Both the position numbers and the translations under genes were made by a program. From positions 4,960,001-5,024,000 of the forward strand of contig JAMPIQ010000003.1 of the NCBI GenBank assembly GCA_024699855.1: a stretch of DNA of 64,000 nt, in the 5' to 3' direction. Below, piece after piece: positions 45,501 to 57,307 of the stretch. The notes beneath the pieces are model-generated. The model saw only the letters and a program-made list of their open reading frames with translations. It searched no databases and was not told the DNA's origin. The number at the start of each line of letters is the position of its first letter. The first letter of the stretch is position 1. This DNA is from Aphelenchoides besseyi (lineage: Eukaryota; Nematoda; Chromadorea; Rhabditida; Aphelenchoididae).

Positions 45501-47931
45501 TTAGATTTGTTTCTAAATTTATTGATCTTTAAATTGGATAAAATCAAACTTACGACAACTAACACAATGAATCCAAATTTGGTCGTTTGGGTTCGTTGGA
45601 ACAAAATGTGTTATCAAAGGCCCATAACTACACGAATGACGGTCACCATAACCCAATTTGCATAATTTTTGTTCGGGCAAGAACAGGGCTCCAGTGCAAC
45701 CATCCTATAAGCTATATTCATTGAAGTTGATTAACCTTCGACCTTACCTGATAACAACGCGTAGCACAGAGATCAGCTGTATCAACGACAAGACTTGTGT
45801 CAAAAGTTGATTGGAATTCCTTTGGTCGTTTATCTGGTGATTCGGCCTGGAAAGCAATCGAACATCCTAAAACCTCATTAATTTATGGGGATCAGTAGGC
45901 TTTTGTTACCATGTTTCAAGTGGACTAATTCGATTATAGACTGTGAATCAGTTTGTGGTTTTTGTCCTTTTTGAATTTCTGTTGATTCGGGTTGTGGAGC
46001 TATTGAGCTGATTGTCGACGTGATGATTTCTGCATCCGGACTCAAAGTTGTTGGGCGGTTTGGCACTTAAAAGCATTAATTTTTAATATACAGTTGAAAT
46101 TTTCAACTTACCACAACGGAAACAACTGAGCGCAACTGTCGAGTGCGAATTGAATGAGTAGTGATTTTGAAGACTTCCACTGCAGTTTTCACGTTGTCGA
46201 ACAGCTACTCGACATTTGCCTGCGTTGCTTGTGCCTGTTGGTGGCTCGTAAATGGCGCCGGAACACGAGTTCTGATAACAAATGAATGCACACTCGTTCA
46301 AGCTTAAAACAAGAAGATCACTTTCGAGCTCTTACGGCATTCTACCTAGCCACTGTAGCTTCCTGATCCGGTTGGAAACCGAGAGCAGAAAGATCGCGAG
46401 AGATTTGGAACGTAACAGTACAGGCTAAAACAAAAAATTTTGGATTATGTTTTCATCAGAATGAATATACATCGTGCATAAACAGCATTGTCGGCTACGA
46501 GAACACTCGAACTCAATGGTGAGTCGTTGGATTTGCCTTGGTCTTTTGTTGCGTCTAAAACATCTGACTATGAATGAAAAACATTCCGCATATCCCAAAG
46601 CCCAAAATCATTCACCAAAAAGCACAATTTGAATACACGAGATGATGATGAATGAAGAAATAAGAAGAATAAATGACAAAGAAAATGAGTGTGACTTCTA
46701 GAATCAAACCCTCAAACTGTACAAACATTTTGACTTTTGGCATCGAATACACTCCAAAACAGCGGCTTTGTCCTCGGATAATGTTGATGTTTCTGTTGAT
46801 GAAGATTCGCAGTCAACTGAATCATCTGTTGGTGTGTTGGTATTAAACGCACAGATTCCGCTTGTGGGAACGTATATTGCACGCTGAAACCGATTTGATC
46901 TTCTTTTTACTTAAACTGTTTTCTACTTTGCAGTTTTCTGATGAATAACAAGCTCTGGCGCAATTTGCACTTGATCCAACTAACGTTGAGTTGACCATTG
47001 AGCGAACAAGCTGTTGGGTGACCTTCTCATCGGAAACGCGAAAAACCATTTCACCTTCACATTCTAAAAACAAAACGTAAATTTGCCTTCACTTTCTCTA
47101 TTGACCTTTGAGTGCTTTGAAATTGAAGTTCGATTGTTTCTCCGATTCAAAGTCCTCGTCGTTGGTTTCATCTAATAAAAACGATAATAATGAAGACGAT
47201 TAGAACGATAAAATTAGTCGGAAAATGAAATCAAAGAGAGGACAGTACACTAATCGGAATTAACGAAATATAGATAACTAGTTAATGAACAGAAATGTTA
47301 AGTCCAGTTACTGATTCAAACTCTATCTCATCAAATTCTATGGCGTCTAGTTAAATGAGTTAAGTGCCACTACAAACGAGTAGTCAAGTAAAAGAACCCA
47401 AAGCAAAAAACCAAAATGTCTACATTGAAGCAGGTCGAACGAACTTACATTCATGCTCAGCATCGTTTTGAAACAAGATTTCTAAAAACACGATTAGAAA
47501 AACGTTTTGTGCAGTTGCTTACTCGTCCCGGCCGGATCTGTTTTCTTCACATAATCTGAACCCACCAACGGAGTATCACGAACTAAATACCTTTTGATTA
47601 GCTCGATATTGTGAAATTCATAAACTTGCGGGCCTCTTCGTTGCTCGCACATTTCAAACACTCCACGTGAATCGGATATTCATTTGCGGAGATTTGGCTG
47701 ATCGGTGTGAGTTGTCGACCGTCGCAATTCGTCGATGTGTGTAAATAGAAAATACACGGATCGTTCGAAAGATGCGGATCGTAACTAATTGAGTAGCAAT
47801 AACGATATCCGTAACATCCACGTATACACTCTTGAAGTGAACGAGCTCTAACTTCCACTTTCAGCCATTCCTTTCGATTCGATTCTTCTGATGTGCCGAC
47901 CGCACCGTAGATCCGATTGGAGTCGCATACT
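36503..47931 (-). CDS. Giant PAN/mucin-like extracellular protein (5' end unresolved)
   Basis: A very large secreted-type protein, unknown as a whole. Seven PAN/Apple-like modules are visible. Four lie N-terminal (47931-47598, about 47073-46750, 46430-46110 and 45870-45560), for example SLQECIRGCYGYRYC and LNECAFICYQNSC. Three lie C-terminal (37740-37450, 37170-36850 and 36780-36503), for example IRECARVCYDLGC and IAECAERCSQEHC. Most end in a CxxC-type CIKC or CFRC motif. Between the groups, three huge exons (45500-43289, 43205-41364 and 40168-37991) encode about 2000 residues rich in Thr, Ser, Glu and Ala. They contain about 15 copies of a 45-residue amphipathic segment (consensus EIEKAASTAASIIESAAST). 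The layout recalls nematode apical-matrix PAN/mucin proteins such as LET-653, but I see no ZP domain. A signal-peptide exon at 49350-49257 may belong here. Confidence 0.75.
37991..40168 (-). repeat. Repeat exon 3 of the PAN/mucin gene
   Basis: Single exon of about 2.2 kb encoding Thr/Ser/Glu/Val-rich sequence with four amphipathic segments (first divergent, last most divergent). It is flanked by an acceptor after TTTTTAG at about 40169 and a donor GTAAGTTTG at about 37990. Confidence 0.75.
38905..39545 (-). repeat. ~640-bp intragenic duplication, copy A
   Basis: Nearly identical by eye to 43870-44510 (constant offset 4965). Only a few substitutions are seen over about 640 bp. It covers two amphipathic segments and the Thr-rich spacers around them. 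Confidence 0.85.
40169..41363. other. ~1.2-kb intron of the PAN/mucin gene
   Basis: Lies between repeat exons 3 and 2. It is AT-rich with a normal donor (GAG|GTTAGTT) and acceptor (TTTTTAG). The minus-strand open stretch at 40575-40778 is not supported. It is far longer than typical introns in this window. Confidence 0.6.
41364..43205 (-). repeat. Repeat exon 2 of the PAN/mucin gene
   Basis: Single exon of about 1.84 kb encoding five amphipathic segments, the first of the divergent SHALEEAANNATNIIKEA type. It is joined to exon 1 by an ordinary 83-nt intron (43206-43288). Confidence 0.75.
42617..42938 (-). repeat. ~320-bp intragenic duplication, copy A
   Basis: Nearly identical to 44665-44986 at a constant offset of 2048. 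It encodes the divergent amphipathic segment (SHALEEAANNATNII) and the spacer after it. Confidence 0.85.
43870..44510 (-). repeat. ~640-bp intragenic duplication, copy B
   Basis: Partner of 38905-39545. It lies in a different exon of the same gene. Confidence 0.85.
44665..44986 (-). repeat. ~320-bp intragenic duplication, copy B
   Basis: Partner of 42617-42938. It lies in a different exon of the same gene. Confidence 0.85.
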
Positions 47932-47987
47932 GAAATTGTAAGTAGAAGTCAGGTCTCTGTAGCATTCAGTTTTGATTGTTGATGTTT

Positions 47988-48185
47988 TCACGTAATTTTG
48001 TTTTCTTCGGAATTTGTTTCTGGACACCAGAAAGAGCGATCAAAAATAACTTCTTCTTTCAGGAGACTGCATTTACACTGAATCGCGTAGTAAATTTTCC
48101 CATTTCGACAGGTACCCAGTGGCGTTCTTGAGCGTTTAAAGTGCTGCGGGCGGTTACACAAACGCAGTCGGGAATTCCAATGCAC
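47988..48185 (-). other. Possible exon upstream of the PAN modules
   Basis: A 65-codon open stretch with a Cys-rich core (GTCRNGKIYYAIQCKCSL and FWCPETNSEE) lies just upstream of the first PAN exon. It could be a 5' exon of the giant gene, but I cannot match its phase to the next acceptor. An alternative frame in the same place is also open for about 45 codons. Confidence 0.25.
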
Positions 48186-48822
48186 TCAAAATAATAACAA
48201 ATGTAATAATAACAAACCACTAATTGGCAGTGCTCGCTCGTTTATTGCAGTTGGTGGTCGCAATCAGTCATTTCTCAACAGCTGACTATTCGCTTTCTAC
48301 ATTCAATACAAGCGAATTTCAAGTCGACAAAATCGACTGATTGGAATGCGGCTTCCACGTCGTTGTTGACGGGAAAACAAGTGATTTCAGCGATTGTTTT
48401 GATCGATTGAAATTTGGACGCCTAGGCGAAAATATCGTTCTGTTCGACACGCATCAACACTCTTTATGTAATGTAAATAAACCGATGGTATTTTGTACGC
48501 GAACGTTCACAGCATCGCGCGAACTTGCGCACATCTCTGATTCATCGCCCAAACACGCAACGTTCGAAGGCATTTTTCTCAGCCTCTTCAAAATATTGCA
48601 ACCTTCGAGTACTCAAAACGAATCAATCGTTGTATTTTACAACTCAACGGCCTTCATTCCTGAGCCAATTAACACACAAGGTCGGCAACTGCACACTCAA
48701 ACAAACATTCCAACAAACAATTACCCTCTTTTAGATTTTAAATGATTCAGAAGTTAAACTGCGAAAAGATTGTCGCATTCCATTTGGCAATGAGGCGTGA
48801 ACGAAGCTTAACTTGCTTAAGC

Positions 48823-49350
48823 TTATTGCGCAATCCACGCAACATCCATAACCGTTGTATCAATTAATGGAGATAAGCGCGAATATAACTGAATAAGATC
48901 ATAAACTTTTACGAACCGGTTTCTTATTCTCGTCTCAATTACATAACGAACCGTGTAATTTGTAACCTGAACGGCGCCATTGTAATCGTAAAATACTCGC
49001 TCCTTAAGATATCGATCCTCGTTCACACCTCTGAACAGACAACTTTGGATCGTTATCGCATCTTGTCTCCGAAGAACATAAACAAATCATCAGTCAACTT
49101 GTCTCGCTACTTCTTCTCGGTTACATTACGACGACCCATTAATTTACTGAACCAAAAAACGTTTGTGACAAAAAAAGACTAATCGCTCGTAACAATCAGT
49201 TAAAAATAAACTCCAGTTTAACAAAAAAAAAGCCTTCCAACTCCGGAACTTACCAATGTCGTTGGGTGGTTGACCAACCATTGGCTTTGCTTGAGTCATG
49301 GCCATGTAGATGAAAAGTAAAATGAACGGCGGCCATCTTGTTCTCGTCAT
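48823..49350 (-). CDS. Signal-peptide exon plus possible second exon (small secreted protein or 5' end of the PAN gene)
   Basis: The ATG at 49350 opens MTRTRWPPFILLFIYMAMTQA, a convincing signal peptide, ending at a strong donor (ATTG|GTAAGTT, about 49256). A plausible next exon starts at an ACAAG acceptor near 49066. It reads DAITIQSCLFRGVNEDR and onward, open to a stop at 48823. Either this is a small secreted protein of about 110 residues, or exon 1 instead splices further downstream into the PAN modules and supplies the signal peptide of the giant protein. The sequence alone does not decide. Confidence 0.4.
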
Positions 49351-50976
49351 TTTGATTGTCCGCCAACAATCTTCTCGATGTTAGGTCTAAAGGACGGACA
49401 AGAGCGCGATCTTAATCCCCGAGCATTAATACTCCTAAATCAGCTACAGAAGGATCCCGACACGCAAACGAACATCAAGCTTTTCAAACGGCGGATTAAG
49501 AGAGTTAAGACAAAAACTGCTCGCAGACGATCACGAGTTGCGTTCGAAGGTGATTTGCGAAAGCCCGGAGCAGTTCGCCTTTTGGGACGTGAGTTGGTGA
49601 GTTCGCGGGTGTTAAACTCTCAATCAATCAAAAGTCACCAACGGACTTCGTTTTCGGGTTGCAATTGATCGAGGAAAAGCGAATGTTTTTTCTTTGCTGA
49701 AAAATAAATAAGGTAACGTGCGCACAAGGAGCGCGAAGTGCCGAAAGGCAAAAACGCTTGACACCCGTTCAACATCGCGCGTCTGAACGGCCAACCGATC
49801 TTGAGTTTAAGGAGCCCGACGGTTCGCAACCAAAAACCGGAATATTTGGAAATTTGTCGCCAATTGACTGTATTAATAAACACCCTTTTGCGGAACTTTG
49901 TCTGTTGATTTCGACGGCACTTCCCTGGGAACTCCATGTTCTCGACCGCTTGCGCAACACAATAGCGAAGTTATGTAGTAAAATCTCGCCAACCGTTTTA
50001 TTAGCCGCCTAACAACCAATCTTACGATGCGCATGACGGAGACCGTAAAACGTCGACAGGTGGTAATAAACAGTTGGAGAGCTGGATGCCCGGGAATAGC
50101 CACAAGCGTATAAATTGACTCATACGTCAAATTACGTGGTTTGCAAATTTGCGCATAGGAACGAGCGGTTTGAACGCACCGACGACCATTTTCGCCTAAT
50201 TCGACGATTCACTCTCACCTCGACGTTTTCACCAAACTTCTGTCACCTTGAGCAGTCTTGCTCCGCCTCCGCTTCGTTTACTCGAAAAACAATAATACCG
50301 TTCGATTCTTGCGCACTCACGGTTTGCCGTACATTTTTTTCAGTGTGCCAATCGTTGCTCGTCATCTCATCGCTTGTTTTTTTATCTAATGAGTGGCCTT
50401 GAATTCGTTGGTTTGGTGTGTTTCGGTTGACGAATTTGGATGAAAATTGAATGGCACGTAGATATTATGATTACTATCGTCTATTCCCATGCAATTCAAC
50501 GCGTTTCGAATGCACGAAATTCTCGACCATTAACGTTTTTCTGAACACAGTTTTTTTCGTGTGTGAAACCTTAAAGGTTGTTGCGTAACGTGTAATCAAA
50601 CATTGGTGGAGAGATGAACAATATGCCTGGAGCAGTTTGTGCAGACAAGTGGTGTGGAGCGCGCTGAACGAACAGGTGGATTTGCGCACTTTGCAAATTC
50701 GAACTCAATTTAAAGTCAATAATCGATGAAAAAAAGGTTTCTGATTTGTTTATTCAACTAAAACAGATTTGATTTCTCATGACGAATCAATAGCGCGAGG
50801 GAGGAATGACTCCTCTATTGAAACACAAATAATCTCATTGTTGTTCAGTTTTGAGATCAAGATCTTTTCGAAAGATTAAACGAATTTATTTATGAGACCC
50901 AACGACAATCAATCTATAAAGCCAATTGGTGAAAAGATCGGAATACAAATGCAAGTCAGTGAAACTCATTGATTCA
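49351..50976. other. Intergenic, no supported gene
   Basis: The plus-strand open stretch at 49378-49668 starts with ATG and is very basic (RRIKRVKTKTARRRSR), but has no homology or splice support. Other short frames overlap on the opposite strand. I see no RNA gene signature. Confidence 0.35.
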
Positions 50977-51516
50977 TTAGCAACAGGGTTGGGTGGAAGA
51001 AATCGAATTGAACGAATCCGGGAAAAAGAAACGAAATCCGAGATGAGCTCCAACTTCCCCAATCACAACAGCAATGCAGAGCCAAACATTGAAAGTCATG
51101 AATATGAGCATAGCGAAGTAAGCGAGAACGAGTTGAACGGCATGCAACGCTGTGTCAGTTAATAGCCATCGATCGTAGCTAAACACGAAACCATTAAAGA
51201 TGTTTTTCTCATGAACTCACTTTTTTATCAACCTGTTACTCGAATTGGAACGCTCATTTGAAAGATGTGTTTGTCGAAACCACCGTATACCTTCCAACAA
51301 ACAACATCCAAGTAGAATTACAATACACGAAATTAAAATACCTTGAAAGGTAAATAGACGACATGTGTTTTATAAGTTACCTAAAGGTGACTGTACACTC
51401 CAGAACGGAAATAGAATTGTTTCCATGGAACCAAAATGAAAAGTCATCATAGACATCTTTTCGTGCTCGCCTGCAACTTCCAATGCTACGGTGTGCGTCT
51501 TTGACACGTGAGACAT
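50977..51516 (-). CDS. Ctr-family high-affinity copper transporter
   Basis: Trimeric copper(I) channel of the SLC31/Ctr family. Three exons (51516-51381, 51341-51221, 51178-50977) join across introns of 39 and 42 nt. N-terminal Met/His residues (MSMMTFHFG) lead into the family start TFHFGSMETILFPFW. Segment 1 is GILISCIVILLGCCLLEGI. The second and third segments follow HAVQLVLAYFAMLIFMTFN, which has the conserved Met-rich MLxxMTFN, and VWLCIAVVIGEVGAHLGF, which has the GxxxG-like packing motif. The C-terminus ends QPCC, and a Cys/His tail is usual in the family. The start is uncertain: a 5' exon from an ATG at 51664 could splice to the ATTCATGTGAAGG acceptor before 51516. Confidence 0.9.
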
Positions 51517-52617
51517 TCCTTCACATGAATCTGTAGGTTAATGTTAGAAGTGGGCCACGATCAAATACACGAGTTCAACTTCTTCAACCAACACGCCAAT
51601 TAGAAGCACAAGGAGTTGTAAATAGAAGCTTTTTCGCAAAATTACGTTGTGAACTGTTATCCATTTTCAACACAAATAAAAACATTGGTTCGAATTAAAA
51701 TGCTGACCAATGAAATAAAAAGAACCTGTGGAAAGGATTCTATACGTGAACATCCCTTAAATGTTTACGCAAATGACAAAAACTCGTGATTTAAACCAAA
51801 TGTTAAACGACGACAATAAAACAAAAATACTAAAATATTGTCGAAATAACCTTTTAAGATGTTCATCCACAACGTCATCAATATTCAGTGAAAATACGAT
51901 TGTTATGTAGATAGAAGCTGAGATACCCACTGCTGTCCGAGCTCGAATATCGTAACTTTTAAGCTGATCAGCCATCGATCTAACAGTTTCACAAACAAGA
52001 ACGTCATTGTGCTCGCGGATTGGCGGTTTTATATAAAATACGGAACTCGAGAAGTGAAACCGAAGAACAAAACTGCGAGCTGATTACGAAGAATCCTCGC
52101 GCAATCGGTGAATCAAAGACCATCGATCGAAAGAAAATGGTTAGAACGAGTAGTGTCCACATGAAATGATGGGAGTTGTGCAGCTAAACAAACGACCACC
52201 GCAGACCCGATGGCCTGTGGGAGACTCAACGGAGAAAACTAGTTGGTTGGTGGGAGAAATCGGAGCGGAAGCGATGCATGAGAGCAATGGATTTGGTTGT
52301 CGCACTCAATCTTCCTCGAGTTATCAGCAAAAGTTCGCATAAACCGACGAAAACGAATTGAATATAGCATGAAACTTATGGTAAAACTAAAAGCCATTGA
52401 TGATCTCTTCTTGTCACTGGTCACTCGACACGAAAATTGACGTTTGAAAGCGCGGCTTCGTTGAGCAATTCGCTAAGTTTGGGTTCTCTTTTTATGAAGT
52501 GCAGATCACAAACAGTTTACAACGCATATTACTCAGTTATAATTGCTTTCTATTCTGTAAATTATGTGATTTGGCTCTACCGTTTACATTGTTCGATTCC
52601 GCACGTAAAGACCCGAA
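51517..52617. other. Intergenic; weak open frames only
   Basis: A minus-strand stretch at 51975-51757 begins MADQLKSYDIRARTAVG and contains one hydrophobic segment. It may be an exon of a small gene but cannot be joined to others. Nothing else is supported. Confidence 0.3.
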
Positions 52618-55600
52618 ATGGTTGTTGGAGACTATGCCGATCATTTTTGGGTATGTTTTTTATTTGAAATCGATTTGCTCAGTAACTACAGGGTGAACGA
52701 CACATCGGATATCACGCGCTCTACGAGAATTTGAAGCGAAACGAAAATGCAGTGGAAGAATTGAATCTTTTCATCAAAGAACACGTGAACTTTCACGACG
52801 TGCTGCTCAAGCATCTCGGCCGAAGTGTGAATAGAGTTTGTGGTTTTTCATAATGAAAATGAGTTCGAAATTCAGGTGAACACGTTTATTAGTGAGAACG
52901 GAGCGTTCGTCGATTCGTGGCGTTTGACCAAAGGAACATTCGAACTGTGGGTCGAGATTCAAACGACGTTGGTTAAGAACTTGTCCGATTTGTCCAAAGA
53001 AGTCGTAAAATTTCATGACGATCAAGTGAAAGCAAGAAAACGGATTCGCGATCAAGACACAATTGACGCCGTGAATTTGATGCAAACCACAACAACTTGT
53101 CTACAAAAGGTGCGTATACGATTGTCTTTGCTTATTTCTGTTCAGGCTAAAGAAACGTATCAACAGCGATGTAACGAGATCTCGAGTCTTGGAAGCGAAA
53201 ATGTTAGCGGCAAAGACTTTGTGAAGGCGAAAAACAAGCTGTTGAAAGCACATGAAGAGTATCGGACCTACGTCGAGAAATACGCGTCGGTTCGAGATAA
53301 TTTTGAGGAGAAAATGGTCAAAGCAGCAACTGCTTTTCAAACTCATGACGCCGCGTTTCTCCAGCAATTCAAAGTCTTCTTGTGCACTTTGGCTCGACAT
53401 TTAAATGAATCGCAGAACGCAATCTTTCAAGTCACCGGTGACTATCAGCAGTCCTTGGAGCGAATTGACATCGATCAGATTATGTTGCGATTCACCGAAG
53501 AACGAGGAACTGGAACTGATCGACCACGTGTGTTCAACTATCAAATTTAGTTTTACAGTAACATCGTGATTTAGAAATCATTCGTTGGTCAGAATCGGAC
53601 GAAATGCCCATGGAATTTGAATCACACGTTTCGGGCTCCGCTCCATCCTCTTCAAATTCGTCGGCTGTTGTCGCGGGTCCTTTGCCAGAAAATGTCACGC
53701 CGACCGTCAACGATCTTCTTTCAATCAACAGTGCATGGGGAGTGGACGTTAACAGTTTGGTAATGTGAACTATTTGAGTCGTTGTCCATTTTTGTGCTTT
53801 GCAGAAATCACCAACTGATAGCGACTCGGAAAATGGACAAAATACCTCCAATACGAACTTCTCATCTTCCTACGTTCCACCACAGTTATCGTCGTGGTTG
53901 GGTCGACAAAAACTTGGTCAATGGTAAGGCAAACAATTTCGAACACTAACTTCTTGACAATCATTATTAGGCGGAAAAAACATGCATCACAATCGAATTT
54001 ATCTACAACACCGACCGAAACAATCGGAGACTTTTCGCAGAGTTACAATGAATCTAAAGGTCATTCTGGAGTCGAATCCAAAAGGTTTGATTTCTTTGTT
54101 TAGGTGGTTTTTTGCGGCGGTATCGTAAATCCAAGAATTCGGGAAGTGAAACCCCAAGTGATAACAATAAAAGGTAGAGAACGACGAACAAGTATCACGT
54201 TTTACCAAAATGTTTAGTGTCGGAAACAAAAACGATGTTCATGGTTCCAATACACAGGTAAACTTGGTAGTCATTTAGCCGTTTTCAAGTTGAATTATAG
54301 ATTGGTTTGGATGATCAGTCAATTGGTGGAAAAAGCGAAGAATCCAAATTCGAAATTGACTCCGAAGGTTTTACAATTCGTAAACCGACTATGGACGCTG
54401 ACTTACCGCGAAAGTGGTCGAGTGGGAGTTCATCGGGTAATCGATACATCATTACGGACTTAATGATTGCTTAGATGAGGACGATGAAACGGAATTTCAA
54501 ACATCTAAAATCAAGTCATTGCAAATCAAACCGCTCAATCAATCGAAAATACAACCGGAGACGTCGGTGGAGGAAATCAAAAACGCTCTCGGTCACATGT
54601 CGCTAAGAAGAAGTTCAACATTAGACAAAGTATTTCATACGTAAACATAACAGATTCAATCGTTCATTAAGGATCCTTGGTGCTCAACAACCGGAACAGT
54701 TGGAGCGCCGTTCTCTCAAAGCTTGAACACGACCACCTTGACAAAACCGCTTCGTTCAGCGTTCACTGGAGACGATTCGGTTAATCGCAAATTTTCCGAA
54801 TTCGACTATTTGTCAGCGACAAGCCCCGGATTGAATCTCGACTTCTCACAATCGACCGGTGCAACTCTTTTTGCCGGAAGCAACATCGCTCGTGCACGTC
54901 CTCGATCACATACTCCAAATTCACAGACAGTTTCTTCAATCAATTTGTCTAATTCAACGAACTTGTTTCGTCGAAAGGTTTGAGTTTCTTCAACTTGGTA
55001 ATCATCTTAATGAGCGGAGTTTAAGGATTCGTTTGCTGCCGAAGACTCCACGCCGTTCGGTGTGTCTACCAACTCGTTGGGATCGTTGATGAATCTGACC
55101 GGTTGGTCGGGCGATTCAACGGCAAGCAACTCTGCTTCACCGCTTTTTTTCAATGAATCTACTGTTGGATCGATAAATCGCGTGAAGATACCGGTAGCTA
55201 TGGGAATCAACGAATATGTTAATGCGTGGTTTAAAGACTCGGAAAAGTGAGTTCAATTCTTAGTCTACTTGACATCTCTTTTTTCAGAACAGTAGTGCGT
55301 GTGTTCGGTACGGTTATGATTTCGTTTCCTTCAAGTTTTGCAAGTCAATTGACCGATCAACGAGAAGCACGAGAGGCGCTCAAATTCTCATTAAAGAATG
55401 CTAACCAATTGAAAACCATTCAACCGAACTCGCGACTTATCACATCGAACACGCAGTCTCCATTACCACAAGAAACTTTGAGCTTCACAATTCAGAAGCA
55501 GGCGTTAGCTAATTTTATTTTTGAGCAACAACAATCGAAACCAAATTCCGATTTCTTTAATGTGGACGTGAGTGTATTTGGGTAATACAAGTATTACTTT

Positions 55601-56165
55601 CTTTGGATTCAGTTGCTACGCTACGAGTTGAGTGACAGTTTTGAAGCACCGTTGTTTGTTCACAGCTACTGGAAAACGGAGGAAAGTCAAACCGATCTTC
55701 GGATTGACTACACGTTGAATACAAGCGAAAACACACTTACATCTCCATTAATCAATGTCCTTTTTAAAGTGGTAGTTGATGGCGGCGTTGAATCTTTTAA
55801 CTCGGATCCTGAAGCAAAATGGTGAGTTCAAATATCGGCTTGAATTTATTGGTGTTCTTAGGGTATCTGATTCGCAAACACTTATTTTTTCACTGACTGA
55901 ACTTACACGTCATGGTGGCTCAACTGGATCTTTGAAGGCCCGATTGAAATTGACCAATGGACCATCGAAACCTGCTCAAACAACTGTGCAATTTCAGGTG
56001 TTGAAATATTGATTTTGTTTTATTTATTATTGTTTACAGACTTCGAATACCACAGCTTCAAATGTTGGTCTTCAGTTGGATAGCGATGTAGCTTATCAAT
56101 TGAGTCTTGTTCGTCGTAAAGTTGTTGCAGGAAAATACTTATCTGATCCCGAAATTCGTTCTTAG
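52618..56165 (+). CDS. FCHO-type F-BAR and mu-homology endocytic protein
   Basis: Membrane-bending adaptor that starts clathrin-coated pits and binds AP-2. The N-terminal F-BAR domain (exons from 52618 to about 53540) starts MVVGDYADHFWGERHIGYHAL. It has VDSWRLTKGTFELW, FVKAKNKLLKAHEEYRTYVEKYA and ERGTGTDRPR. A long Ser/Thr-rich linker (about 53580-55190) contains WLGRQK and LRRRYRK-like basic patches. The C-terminal mu-homology domain starts VKIPVAMGINEYVNAWF and continues with VVRVFGTVMISFPSSF to the end LSDPEIRS. Choosing the ATG at 52618 rather than 52634 is forced by frame: only it yields HFW joined to GERHIGYHAL across the first intron (52651-52691, 41 nt). There are about 14 exons. Confidence 0.93.
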
Positions 56166-56502
56166 ATATCGATTTCAATTATCTTTTCGGGTATTGTCCA
56201 CACATCCTAGCATGACTATGCCTTGTCTGGTGATATTCTTGCCTCTTATATTCACTTTTAATCATAAACTTCCCAAGTAATCAGTATTTTTGATTTGTTC
56301 AATTATCCGTCCACTTATCCTAAACGGCCAGTGAAACGTCGGTACTAATTTCCTAACTTATACTGTTGAGATATCTCCTTTTTTACAACACCAGAGTGTG
56401 CTTCATTTTGTTAAAGCTGCTTGTTAGCTATAATTTGGCGTTATACGAAATTAAAGTTCTATTTTTTTAATAAATTCTCACTAAAGTTATCATTGATGTT
56501 AT

Positions 56503-57007
56503 TTACAAACTCAAGTACAGAAGATTACAAGTCGCATAAATGATTGTTAGGAAGTAATGACTCGACGACCCTCCATTGCACATGTGTTTGTGATCGCAAA
56601 TTAAACACGTTCCTCGTTGATTCAATGTCTCACAGATGCTACGAGCCTGAAAAAAAAGAATGTTGAATCGAGTAATTTCGTACTTGTCCACAGCTATCGT
56701 TCCAGAGATTTTGAGTTTCGAACGACAGTCCACAACCTCGAGTTGTAAAAGGAACTGAAACAAAAAGTCGTTTACATCAACAGCAATCGCTCTTTTTACT
56801 TTCTCCTCCACATTCGTATTTGTAACATTCTGTAGTGCCATCCGGACACTCCACGGGTTTCGGAAGCACGTGCCCACTGTTCGGACCTTGAAAACAAAAT
56901 AAATTTCCGTTCACTGAAAGTTCGATGTTCAGTGATGATCTGCAAATCTCGTTACCATTTGTTAACTGACTCCCAACTATCAGTAGAACTGTTAGGCATA
57001 AAATCAT
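56503..57007 (-). CDS. Small secreted, probably GPI-anchored Ly6/uPAR-like protein
   Basis: About 135 residues in three or four exons. The signal peptide is MILCLTVLLIVGSQLTNG. The mature part is Cys-rich with a pattern like three-finger Ly6 domains: LFCFQ, VECPDGTTECYKYECGG, RGCG, DSCGQARSIC and the terminal CLICDHKHMCNGG, where the closing Cys-Asn is typical. The C-terminus SSSHYFLTIIYATCNLLYLSL looks like a GPI-attachment signal (small residues, then a hydrophobic tail). The function of individual members cannot be told from sequence. The gene follows the Cys-rich gene at 57308-58319 on the same strand with about 300 bp between them. Confidence 0.7.
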
Positions 57008-57307
57008 CGTAATGGATAAGTTTAACCCAAAGAATTAAACTAAGCACACACTTCAAAAGCCGAAACTAGTCGACTCACTTTCTGTGTAATGAGATCAAAA
57101 TTCTTCTCATTTGTTGCGCGCACTTGTCATAATCCCGAATCAAGAACTTTCGAGAGCAAACATTGAAAATGATATTGAAGTGCATTAAATGAAACTAATA
57201 AACTTGTTACATGGCTAACGAATGTGTTGAGTTGATGTTTTTGAGTTTGAAGTTTATTGCGATAAAAATGTTTGTACAAACAAACGATGAAGACGCTTTT
57301 TTGAAAA

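Noticed and set aside
48341..48745. 134-codon plus-strand frame
   Set aside because: Starts with TTG, reads as random composition, and has no splice or family support.
49378..49668. ATG-initiated basic 96-codon frame
   Set aside because: Highly basic low-complexity content, no family resemblance; lies where a promoter is expected.
52634..52696. ATG at 52634 as the start of FCHO
   Set aside because: It is out of frame with the F-BAR exon after splicing. The ATG at 52618 gives the family's FWGE junction.
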